Source of the DNA: Oscheius tipulae
Taxonomy: Eukaryota > Nematoda > Chromadorea > Rhabditida > Rhabditidae
Direction: 5' to 3'
Assembly: GCA_037178975.1 (NCBI GenBank)
Contig: JASJZH010000003.1
Location: 5,766,001 to 5,830,000, forward strand
Length of the DNA: 64,000 bases
A program made the position numbers and the translations under genes. The notes below the pieces were generated by a model. It made no database searches and was not told the origin of the DNA. It saw nothing but the letters and a program-made list of their open reading frames with translations. Within the stretch, counting starts at the first letter, position 1. Every line of letters starts with the position of its first letter. Shown in pieces: positions 21,826-31,738 of the stretch.

Positions 21826-23663
21826 TTAGACGCTTTGGGCGACGGCATCGTAGATGATGGATAAAAAGGCCGTTTGAGCAGAGTGTTCCTCGACGAGACA
21901 GTGTGCAACAACTTCTCCGGCCAGGTAATATTCTCGAAGTTGTGCTAGATGAGCATCCACAATAGACGTCGTCAACTTCTTCCTCAGAGTCGGACTGAGT
22001 CCATGAAGGAGGTACCGAAGAGGATGTCCGAGTCGCTCGTGCAAATTGAGGCCCCAGCGGAAGATGAGCTGAACTTATTGTTGATCCAAGAGCACTATAA
22101 AGAAATACCGTTTTCAGGGTGTTGACAATTTGACCAGCCTCTTCGCAATGGCCTTCACGAACACGCATGGCAACGGCGATAGGGATGAGACGACTCCTTT
22201 GAAGAAGGAAAGCGACAAAGTTGTCAAAGCACCATGGATTGGGCATAGCTGGATTGATGAATGTTCACGATTTCTGATTGAAACTTACTCGTAATTTCCT
22301 CGATCAAGTTGAAAATTTCGGAATCCTTCCAGTGACAAAGAGACTGTTTCAACTCGCGCAGCTTGAGAAGTTCAGAAATGGCGTTGGCAAGTGGATAAAA
22401 TCGGCTCTCGGCCTCCTTTTCAGATGTCACGACATTGTCTACCGAGGAAGTCCAATCCACTTGCCCTAAAACTGAGATGATCAAATATTTAAATCGAAAA
22501 TTACCTTTGGAAGCAGGTCCAAACAAGACGACAAGGAGTTGAGCCTGCGACTCGGGTTTTTCCAGGTTACGAAGGATGCTCGAGAGCCATAAGGCTGCCT
22601 CGCTATTTTCGAGCTGAGTGGACGTCTTCTTGCACAGCGGATTCAGAAAGTATCCACGCAAGAGCCTCCTGATCTGTAAAGCATTTGACTGAGAATAGAG
22701 AAGTACCACTAACCTCCGCTTCCACATCTGGTCTTTCTCCTCGCGGCGTGATCAAAAACGCATCCAATAGTTTCTTCAGACGATCGTGATTTATGTGCTT
22801 GACAGCACGAGCAACCTTCAGCTTCTCATGGACAGCCCAAGTTCGGCAGAACTGAAGAAAGGCTGCATAAAGTAGGGAAATGGAATCTTACAGAATTGAA
22901 GAACCGGTGCCAATGATCACAATTCTCGACTTCCGGATGAACATCTTCCACAAAAATTGTCATCTTCATGATGCGATCGGCGGTGCTCATCTGAATTGTA
23001 AGGGACTTCAGAAGTTTTCCGGTTGCGGCGAAAGGATCTTCCGCTGCGCTCTTGGTCCAATTGTTAGCTAAGTTGATGAAACGTCTCTTCCACGAATTGC
23101 TCTCCATGTACTTGGCGATTGTCTTGGACCATTCTTGAGAGGTTAGAGCCAGTTTGCAGAAGAACGACACTGGAATTTATATTGAACAGCAAATGAGATC
23201 GACTTACGTGGAATAGAGGCAAGGAAGTCGAACCGTTGGATAGAGTGGAACTCGTCGAAGACTCCCAAGTCGGTAAGTGTTCTGGGTCGCTTCGGCGGAG
23301 ATGGAGCTTCGTCTTGGAAAACAGCCGAGACAATCGTAGCTAGCGGTGAATTCGAGTTGTAGGGCAAACCAGGCGTCAGCAGGTCTTCTCTAGGCACGAT
23401 CATTGCGCAACGCTTCCTTGATAATCTCTTTTACGAGAGAACTTAATAATAGCCTACTTCTGATTCTCGGCGCAGCTGGGACTTTGTCGTTTCCTGACAT
23501 TGAAGAATCCGGTGATCTTTAGACTTATGCTCTGCAAGATGTCGTGAATGAAATGGTCGAATACAGAAGGTACCTCAGCATGCTTGTTCCTCGTATGAGA
23601 CCGGAGTGTACGGCCGAACAAGGGCCTCGATGTCGGCGTCACCGGAGGAGATGGCAAGGCCAT
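21826..23663 (-). CDS. prom-1: FBXO47/PROM-1-like F-box protein (meiotic progression)
   Basis: Likely SCF ubiquitin-ligase adaptor; the C. elegans member PROM-1 promotes meiotic entry and homolog pairing, and FBXO47 acts in mouse meiosis. Start MALPSPPVTPTSRPLFGRTL. An F-box-like segment FHSIQRFDFLASIP|LSFFCKLALTSQEW spans an intron (GTAAGTCG...TTCCAG). The strongest match is the FBXO47 core: KKTSTQLENSEAALWLSSIL, then QLLVVLFGP, then GQVDWTSS, aligning with human F-W-L-T-R-I-L ... L-L-Y-I-I-F-G-P ... G-Q-V-V-W. Later WKDSEIFNLIEEIT and PNPWCFDNFVAFLLQRSRL fit the family. Length about 490 residues, close to human. The join between the first exon and the KRLSRKRCAMIVPRED segment near 23430 is not resolved. 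It lies upstream of the ZHP gene on the same strand. Confidence 0.75.
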
Positions 23664-23993
23664 TTTTTGAGCTGCCGGTGCACTGAAATTACATTATTAC
23701 TGTACGGTAAGATATTTGTTGAGAAGAACAAGATGAAACAAAAAAAAACGTTGAGAAACGACAAGTGGCCTAAAACCGGCCTGAATAAAATAAAGGACTG
23801 TACCGCTTACTGTAATTTTGTGGCGGGGGGTTTGAATTTCCTCTTCACGACGGTTTATAACTAAAAACAATGTTTTATGATTTATTTGCAATTATCATAT
23901 ACTTTCTATATGTCGCAACATGCTAGTCTTCCAAAAATGGGTGCTCATTCGCGCAGTTCTCATACACGGTCTCCATTCTGAGAGGCATTTTGT

Positions 23994-24480
23994 CTATCTA
24001 TCGTCGTTCATATTCGCTATCTTCCTGGCCCAGTTCCACTTCCTCTTTACCCATTCTATTCTAATATCTGGCAGTTTTACGGTTTCTTCGAGCCATTCAT
24101 TAGTTCGTCTGTCGAGGAGAGTTACTCCAATCATTCTTCTCATCATCTTTTGTTGTGCTATTTTTAACTTCGTGAGATCCTTTTCTCGGTGTCTCCAGGT
24201 TTCTGATGCGTATAGTAGACATGGTTCGACACACATCTTGTACAATTTTCTCTTTTGTTTAAGATGAATTCTTCGGTTAGTGAAGAGATCGTAGTATTTG
24301 TTGAACGCAGACCAACCTGAGCGGATCCTTCTATTGACTTCAAGAGATGTGTTCCTTTCGAATGAGACCCTGGATCCTAGGTAGATATAGTCCTGGCAGT
24401 CCGGAACAGGCTGGCCATTGACTGATCGGAGTGTGGTTGCAGTTAGTCATCAGCTTGGTCTTTTGACAGTTCATCGCGGC
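23994..24480 (-). mobile_element. 3' fragment of a non-LTR (LINE) retrotransposon, degenerate
   Basis: Minus-strand translation shows the C-terminal end of a LINE reverse transcriptase ORF: YIYLGSRVSFERNTSLEVNR, RIRSGWSAFNKYYDLF, LYKMCVEPCLLYASETW, AQQKMMRRMIGVTLLDRR and IEWVKRKWNWARKIANM. These are the usual Y-L-G, L-L-Y-G-S-E-T-W and R-R-M-x-G-x-x-x-x-D-R blocks. A single-base frame change occurs near 24420. No catalytic YADD palm is present, so the copy is 5'-truncated and dead. Confidence 0.8.
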
Positions 24481-24609
24481 TCATTTTCCTATCTCATAAT
24501 TAGTAAATGTTTATTGGAAACCACAATGGATGACACTTTAAGCACCGAGAACACAAAATTATAAGTGAAAGACGAGGGAAGAAAACACGAAACCGGTTAT
24601 ACGAACAAT

Positions 24610-26047
24610 CTACTTGGAATACAGACTAGCAATAAGTGGTTGAACCCAGGAAATAGGATAGAATTCGAGCAGAGCTTTCTTCTGGACCTTATGCTCAACT
24701 AACTTCCTCAAAACTGTGCGAAAATCCCTAGTTAGCCAGTCGTGAATTTGGCCAGATTCCTTGTTTCTTCGCATGAAACGCGCAGCTTCCATGAAAACTA
24801 GCTGTAAACGAGAGAGGGATCGAGCGTATTGCATCTGAAAATGACTTTGTTGAAAATTATAAAAATAACTTACGTCTTCTTCGTTTTCAGCAACCATCTT
24901 ACTGAGATTATACATGAACTTTTTGCTCTCGGAATGCAATTCGTATGGAACAAAAGCACTAATTTCTCCAGAAACATCGAGAAGCAGATACGCCAGAGGC
25001 TGGCTCAGAAGATTGATTCTGGAAAAGGCTGTTATACAGACATCAAACAAACATACGATCTCTTGACTCTATCATCTTTCTCTTCCTCGTGATAAGTTGA
25101 AGAATCGGGAAGAATCGTGTTCGTCTCCTGATATTCGGTGAAATAGAGATCGACTTCGAAAAGTTCCAGCAGAAAATCGAGTAAGTTTTGGTCGACCTCT
25201 TCCTTGTTAATGCCTCTGACCATTTCTGTCAATTCCTCGAGCATACAATTCACATTAAGTTTCTTGATTGGCGTCTTCTTGTCATTGGTCTCGTATTTAT
25301 AAGGCATAAGAACCTGAAACATGTGTTCAAAGATTAGCAAAATGAGTACTACCTTGAGCCAGTATAGTCTGCTTTGAATGTCACGAGGAGGGAACTTTCG
25401 GAGCGTCTTCTTAATCAGAAGGAAGCCTTGGGAAGGACAGTTATTCGATGATCCAGCATCTTTCTAAATTTCCTATTAGCAACAAAAAACAAAACACAAA
25501 CTATAACAATTTCGTGGAAGACGAATGACAGGGCTGTTGGATCCGGGATGAAAGTGAGGTTTTCGAGGCTGTGAGACAAATAGTCCAGAACCAGAGGCAA
25601 GATCATGATTGTTACCTGGAATCAAAGATGATAAATCTCGATAGAACTTTGTGTAATGATCTAAACATACCCCTTCATCGTCCTTTCCGGTGTAATCACT
25701 AACGTAGCGGTTGAAGACGTTGAGCGACGACATAGTCTGATGAAACTTTTTCTAAGAATTTCATTTAAAAGTATGCGCCGCATCTACCTCTCCATTCTTC
25801 TTGACGAATTCGAAAATCTGCTCAAACTTAGGCTCCAGTTTCATGTAATTGAGCCATGTCTCGAAAACAGGAGGTTCAGTAATAAAAAAACTCCCTAAAG
25901 AGATATCAAAACGATGTGAGACAGGGCTATACCGAAGGTTTTTACAGCCGGAAATGTTTCCTTCTGATTTGGCTGACTACCGCCATCTGCGGAAATACCG
26001 CTCGAAATGCTCATATTGTTTAACAAATCAGCATTTGTTTGAGCCAT
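24610..26047 (-). CDS. Unrecognised all-helical protein
   Basis: Multi-exon gene beginning MAQTNADLLNNMSISSGISA and ending PISWVQPLIASLYSK. Visible exons are joined by short introns such as GTATAGCCC...CTTTAG after VKTFG and GTAGATGCG...AAAAAG after KKNGE. The product has no signal peptide, membrane segment, Cys motif or catalytic pattern. It is Leu-rich and helical throughout, with segments such as TIMILPLVLDYLSHSLENL, LLDFLLELFEVDLYFTEYQE and LSRLQLVFMEAARFMRRNKE, suggesting an alpha-solenoid adaptor. It starts 177 bp downstream of PDCD2 on the same strand and is the last gene of a four-gene operon-like run. A glomulin-type protein crossed my mind, but the match is too weak to claim. Confidence 0.65.
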
Positions 26048-26223
26048 CTGGAGAGTTAGTATGGAAATTGCGCATAGATGGGGGTAAGTAGCCTTCGAAC
26101 GGACACGGAAAATATTATTAAACGACAAAAATTCTTTTCATCAACAGTTTATAAAAATGGGCAAAAAGACGGCAGAATAAAAGAATGGGGTGCACAACAA
26201 ACAACGAAAAATGAATATCCAAC

Positions 26224-27650
26224 TCAGACGAAATCCTGCTTGACGACAAACTCTTGAGCATATCCCTGATCGGGAATCTCACAACTACGCATGCACGTGT
26301 AAATGTAGACACCGGCAAAGTCGATCGACTGTCCGACCCTATCCACTTCCATGAGCGAGAGCAAATGGGGTGTCAGTTGGAACTCGAAACGACGAGCGGA
26401 ACCACAAACATCGCAACTCGGAACAGCATCAGGCTCGGGAAGGGCAGTAGCTCGATCGGAAGCTGGCAGTGGTTCGCCTGAAACATACTTTTTGGAGAGG
26501 ACAAGTGGTCTTCCTTGCCACAACGCTGATAGCGGACAATCTGATCAGAATTGAGGTTGATGAGACGATTGAATCGCTCGAACGATTCGTCCTTTTTCTG
26601 CTCGTTGACTGCAGCCTCAACATCTTCCGTCGTGATATCGTCGTTCTTCTGCAAGTATGATTGATCAACGGTAACAGAAACAAAACTAACGCCTCCTTGG
26701 GATTCTACGAACTTTTCGAAGTCCTTCATCCGAGCAGCTCGATCAACCTCCGTCTCATCGTCCGAATCCACAACTTCGGCGTCCTCATCGTCCGAAATAT
26801 CCTCCAGCAGAGACGCCGGAACATATTCCTGTAAAGACGAGGTGATTGAAACTGATGATTCTTACGTTGTCAAGACAGATGCCGTACTCCTTGAAAAGGA
26901 ACGAATTGATCGGATTCTTAACTTCTTCTTCTGGATCCTTGGGGTTTCCGCAAGCGACCTTGTGACCGGTAGTCCAGTCGAGTGCCTGGTGGTCGCGGCA
27001 ACAGTACCTACAAGTAGTCAGACAGTGAAATTCAGCAGAAATATTACCAAGCATCACCACATTTGGCACACTTCTTGCTTGCGAAACAGCCACAAAGCTC
27101 GCAGAGATGGGGAGCGTCTTTCGGGAGATGAGGATCGCGGATATCACCGTCGAGATCGGGATCCATCGGACCGTCGAATGAATAGAAATCGTTGGCACGA
27201 GGGAGAATGCAACGGAAAACAGCAAAGTTGGAGGCGTCGTTGACCTGTAGCTCATAGTAAAGAAGCAGTACTGGGGTTACCTGGGAGCATTCAGGGTTTC
27301 TACATATGAAGACGTAGATGGTTCGGTGGAAAGAATGAGAAGGGTCGTCGTTGGAAGTCGCGTAGAGTTGGATTAGGAAGCACATAGCCTTGTTGCACAC
27401 CTGATATAAATTCATTAGTTATCAAATGAGTTCTAACCTTGCATTCGAGTTGTTGTGAAGTGGGAATGTTCTTGGGATTGAGCCAGGAGGGTTTGCCGCC
27501 GATTTTACCAAGAGGGAGATATTGACTACGGAGGGAATACAAATAATCGTTTTCAATGTTAACAGGGAAGCCGAGGCTAATGGGATCGGCTGAAAATCGA
27601 ATAAATTAGGTACTACGACTGCAAGAAAAACCGTGAGCGTCTCGCTGCAT
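26224..27650 (-). CDS. PDCD2: PDCD2 homolog (MYND zinc finger), apparent frameshift near the C-terminal domain
   Basis: In other animals PDCD2 is a chaperone for the 40S protein uS5 and acts in cytosol and nucleus. Read from MQRDAH at 27650. Landmarks: [30 protein letters not shown] (family: V-G-G-x-P-x-W-L), [37 protein letters not shown], then the MYND finger [38 protein letters not shown]. The C-terminal PDCD2_C domain has [27 protein letters not shown] and IYTCMRSC. Just after QIVRYQR (about 26520) the homologous [17 protein letters not shown] lies in another frame with no intron between. The first intron has a poor GTTTTT donor. The start is 2 bp after the VMA21 stop. Confidence 0.85.
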
Positions 27651-27652
27651 GA

Positions 27653-27974
27653 TTAATCTTGTTTCTTGATCTGTTTCTTCTCTTCTTCCTTGTTAGCAGA
27701 GAAAATCCAGAGAACCAGTACTACGTGAACCAAAATCACTGCAATAACGGCGGAATAGGTCAGAGAGTCGTTGCTAGTGAACCCAATGATATCTGGAAAA
27801 GAAGTATGGAAAAAGAAGGCAATATAAAAGTGATAAAATGAAATTACCTTGCAGGAACTGTTTCACAATGAACATAGACCCCAAGGGCACAAAGAGAATG
27901 ACGATACTGTACGTGAGTAAATTCTTCACTGCGCCCTTTTGGTTCTGGTCGAACTTGGGAATAAGCTCCTCCAT
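27653..27974 (-). CDS. VMA21: VMA21 homolog, V-ATPase assembly factor
   Basis: Small ER membrane protein that helps assemble the V0 sector of the vacuolar proton pump. MEELIPKFDQNQKGAVKNLL opens the protein; the first membrane helix TYSIVILFVPLGSMFIVKQF is followed by one intron (GTAATTTC...TTCCAG). The second helix LTYSAVIAVILVHVVLVLWI leads to the charged tail EEEKKQIKKQD. This matches vertebrate VMA21: V-P-I-G-x-Y-F ... S-x-x-x-Y-A-A-I-V-A-V-V-A-V-H-V-V-L ... K-Q-D. About 87 residues, normal. A second VMA21-type gene is 192 bp upstream and PDCD2 starts 2 bp downstream, all on one strand. Confidence 0.85.
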
Positions 27975-28165
27975 GAACTACAAAATAGGGGCACTCAGAA
28001 TAACTACAAAAGTTTAGATATGACAACGCTAGTCCAACGTCAAATGGTTAGGAAAGCAATAAAAAAGCAATAACACTTTATAAACTGGTAAAAATCACAA
28101 ACTAGCTGTGCAACTACGTGAGGAATTTCGAACGACCGGTAAAAGATGATTATGAAGCGTGAGCA

Positions 28166-28820
28166 TTACAACTCCTTTTTTTCTTTTCGTTCGGCTTCAA
28201 TTTCTTCCTTGTAGGCAATGTAAACAAATCCTGCAACTATGATCACGACGACGGATACTCCAAAACCGGCCGAATAGAGCATTGCTTCGTCTGTGGGAAG
28301 ATGATAGTGATCTAAGCACGAAAATTTTTGAAACAAGTGGTAACGAACCGCGGAAGACGTAATGATACATGCTGAACATTGTTAGAAGAGGAAGAGTAAA
28401 CATTGCAGCTGAAAACATGACCAAGAGGCGAATGGCTGTCACTTTGTCCTCATACTGATAGAATTTTTCCTAAAAACAGTTGAAAATAAGCAGTGTGACT
28501 GCCAACCTGCTCCGGTTTCATAGGTGCCTCCAGGGGATCAGCTACAACCTCTTGCTCTCCCTCTTCTTCGTTTTCATCCGATTTATTTTCCTTTTCGTCA
28601 GAGGAATTGTCGCCCGAATCGTCTACCGATCCTTCTTCTTCGGTTACTTCGTCAGCAACTTCATTATTCTCGTTAGAAACTGGCTCAAGCTAAATACAAG
28701 TATAGTGGTATAGAATAACAAAACAAGGCAGACCTTTTCAAAGCTGCTCTCCGTAGAGGAAGATGCGGACGACTTTCGTGAACGATTCTCGATCGACAAT
28801 TCTTGATCAGCGTCGGACAT
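28166..28820 (-). CDS. VMA21-type paralog with acidic N-terminal extension
   Basis: Two-helix membrane protein of the VMA21 type. The start MSDADQELSIENRSRKSSAS is followed by a very acidic, Ser-rich stretch of about 50 residues (VDDSGDNSSDEKENKSDENE). Then EKFYQYEDKVTAIRLLVMFS leads into helix 1 (AMFTLPLLTMFSMYHYVF), an intron, helix 2 (AMLYSAGFGVSVVVIIVAGF) and a Lys/Glu-rich tail ending ERKEKKEL. The tail could act as a di-lysine-like ER-retention signal. The extension is unlike human VMA21, which is about 100 residues in total. It is the most upstream gene of the VMA21-VMA21-PDCD2 run, and the pair is probably an old tandem duplication. Confidence 0.75.
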
Positions 28821-28899
28821 TCTGCAAACGTTTGCTCATGAATTTTTTTTTAAACTTTTTTTTCAGCACAATTTCGAGAATAAAAATGATCTTCAGCGA

Positions 28900-30130
28900 A
28901 TCCAGAGATTTGTGCTCGAGATTAAAGAAAATGTGAGTTTAAATGATAGACTTCTTAGACAACTTATACGCTGCAACCAGATGTCGGGAACTTCGATGGC
29001 CGGACGGGGTCATTCACGCCATCACTCAACTCAGAAAATCTTGAGCCTCTTGTACAGACGGAAGATCGCCTTATATGCTGTTCGATGCGAGAAAAGAGGC
29101 CGGAATACTAATCAGCAACATCGTGAATTATCTTGTAAATGGTGGAGCTGTGCCCAAGAAACTGATTGTCACTTTCCTTCACAAATCACGAGACTCCGAT
29201 GACCCATCGAACTTAAGACCCATTTGTCTCTTACAATTCTGTGCCAAAGTGCTCTCCCGTGTGCTGATGAGAATAATGGAACGATGTCTGACAGAGCAAG
29301 AGGACGAATGACAAACCGTCTTTCGAAAGGGATAATATGCGATTGACAATCTGCACTCCGTCAAGTATATCATCGAGAAAAGCAGAGAGCAACCTCAAAC
29401 TGTGTTTGGACTATATCGACTCAAAGTAGGCATTCGACACCATTAGCTGGCAATCTACTTGGAATGCGCTCACAGAAATGGGTGTGCGCCCCACTCCCAT
29501 TCTGCTGCTCATACGCGGACGACATGGTGTTTTTCTCCAGGAGACGTCCGGGAATGGATGATGTGTGAACTGACCAATGCGATGAGAACGGTAGACTGAA
29601 GATCAACACAAAGAAGACGGCGCATATGTCAAATATCCAAAATAAGGCGCCACTCACAGTCAACGGCTCCTGCTCAATTTTGTGAACATGTTTATCTTCC
29701 TCGGATCACAAATCTCCATTCCACTCTTCGACTACGATGAGATCAGACGACGGATGGGTCAGGCGTTTGGAGCTTTCAACAAAGTGACCAGCCTGCTAAC
29801 ATGTCGTCTACTTCCAATGATGAAGCGCAGGCAACTATTCGAGTCTTACGTCACTCCGGTAGCATTGCAGAAAGCTAGTCTTTGGGAGAAGTTGAGAAGA
29901 ACTCTATAGAGGTCAGCTAAAGAAGAGTGGGGAGAAGAATGATCGGGATAACCATTCTCGACAGATGGACGAACCAAGAAGTTAGAGGAATATCGAAACT
30001 GATCAATTGGAGGAAAAAGGTACTCTCGATCGACCAAAATAGCGACCGAATAGATTCCTTTTGAAAGTAGAAGACATAGAGGTGGACAATATCTACGATG
30101 GATCGACGAAGTGCAGCAGACAATAGGAGA
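28900..30130 (+). mobile_element. Degenerate LINE (non-LTR) reverse transcriptase remnant
   Basis: Plus-strand translation in shifting frames shows RT blocks: KLIVTFLHKSRDSDDPSNLR-PICLL, an AFDTISWQSTWNALTEMGV box, CSYADDMVFF (catalytic YADD kept), FVNMFIFLGSQISIPLFDYD, RRRMGQAFGAFNKVTSLLTC and a terminal block with ILDRWTNQEVRGISKLINW. Stops and frame changes occur throughout, and the segment between the AFD and YADD boxes is shortened, so the copy is inactive. It fills most of the gap between the VMA21-type gene and CINP. Confidence 0.85.
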
Positions 30131-30532
30131 AAAACCGCTCAAGAATGATACAACATCAGATCTGCACTCGTTACAAACGTGATAAATGTAACAAATTAGA
30201 ATTAGGGAGTATAAATAGGGAACGCCAAAACTGTACGGATCATGAAAGTTCTTCAATTTTCGATCGTAGAGCACAGTATAAAAGACAATGGCGCGCGTTT
30301 ACGGACAGTCCTTTACGTCAGATCAGCTGATCGCGACTTCGTCCACAAAAATCATTTCGATAAGGCAAAGAGAGGAACGAAATAAAGAACTTGTTTGTAG
30401 AAAAGGGCAAAGCAAATTGCATAAGAAGAGTACGCAATTGACATTACCGTATTCATCAAGTCTTTGCAGATAATCTTTTAGTTTTTTTGTGTAACAGCAA
30501 ATAAACAACAAACTAGAACAAGAATCCAGGAT

Positions 30533-31424
30533 TCATTGCGAGGCAACAATGCTATATAAACAACCAACAAGATCTTGATCTACAAAAGGCTCATACTCGA
30601 ATGTCAAAGAGACGGCAGTAAAAACGTCTGGATGCTCGAAAGAGGCGAGGTCCAAAAGGCCTTTTTTTCGGATATCCGTCTCCTGACTGTACATCTCAAT
30701 AACAGCTGGTAATGTTTTCTCCAAAACGTCCAAAATGTGAGCAATTGTGGGACCGGGTTGTGGACAGAGCTGTCTCCATGGGGAAACACGCGACAGGGCG
30801 ATACGAAATTTTTCAACAATCTTCTCCAGGTTTTCTACAACTTCGGTGACTTTTTCCGCATTGACGACAACAGTTCGGCGAAGAGTTTCTTTTTCCTTGT
30901 CGGTTACATTCGACTTGGCTATCCCGTCGACTTCTTTTTCGTCTTCGTCGCCAGTCGATTGTCGGGCGTAGTACAACTGTAGACGAGCATTCAGCAGTTC
31001 GTTGAGAGCTTCTCGTGCTCTTCTGTTCGCTACTATCCAGTTTTGCGTAAGGTTCCAGACTTCGATGGAAAATCGTTGCAATCGTTTGATACTTTCGGCC
31101 TGAAACTATGTTTTCACACGAAAAAGCTCACTGATAACTATTCTTGGGATGCGAGTCGACTCGAGTCGGGTCCCAAGTAATTAATAAATTGGGGTTTTTT
31201 TCCTTTCCAATGCAGTGAATGAAAATGAATAAGGCATACACTGCTCGGACTAAGAAAAAATCGGACGTTTACTGTTGGCATACACCATTTTAGGGCATTT
31301 GGCTCGGCTCGACTCGAAGCCAGATCGAGCAGAGCTGAGTCCGACTCGGAATCGAATCGAGTGGAACAATTATACTGCTAACCTCCTCTTGGCCATCTTT
31401 GTAGGGTCTTGCTACGAGCATCAT
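30533..31424 (-). CDS. CINP: CINP homolog (CDK2-interacting, ATR pathway)
   Basis: In vertebrates CINP binds CDK2/CDC7 and the ATR partner ATRIP and supports replication checkpoints; it also has a reported role in ribosome maturation. The first exon MMLVARPYKDGQEE joins through a 280-nt intron (GTTAGCAGTA...GTTTCAG) to AESIKRLQRFSIEVWNLTQN. The N-terminal helix, a W-x-x-L-x-x-x-W pattern, matches human W-H-N-L-I-L-K-W. The C-terminal block LEKTLPAVIEMYSQETDIRK, LASFEHPDVFTAVSLTFEYE and PFVDQDLVGCLYSIV matches human L-L-E-M-Y-R-K-E ... G-D-P-D-L-T-L-S-Y-L ... P-Y-V-x-x-x-x-x-x-x-L-E-S-M-L. About 196 residues, near human length. RHEB and arfaptin genes lie upstream on the same strand. Confidence 0.7.
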
Positions 31425-31738
31425 TGAGCAATGTCTGAAACTGAGAGCGTGAGAAGTGATTGCTCTGGAAGAAGGATTTGAAGAAAGGTGCGATGTATGA
31501 AGAGCAAAAAAGGAACTCTGGAAGAGTAAAATGGATTCACCATAAAATTTATTTGCGTAAATGGCCCGTGTTATATATGCACACTTCCACAATCACAAAA
31601 CCGAGAAGAAGATCACAATAAATTATGTAAAAGTTAAAAAGAATGACAATGCTCCAGATCCTAATAGTGGCAATGATCATAGCCCAGGCGTTGAAAGACA
31701 TCCCTGTTAATGTACAGTTAATAAACGAAGAAGAGTGT

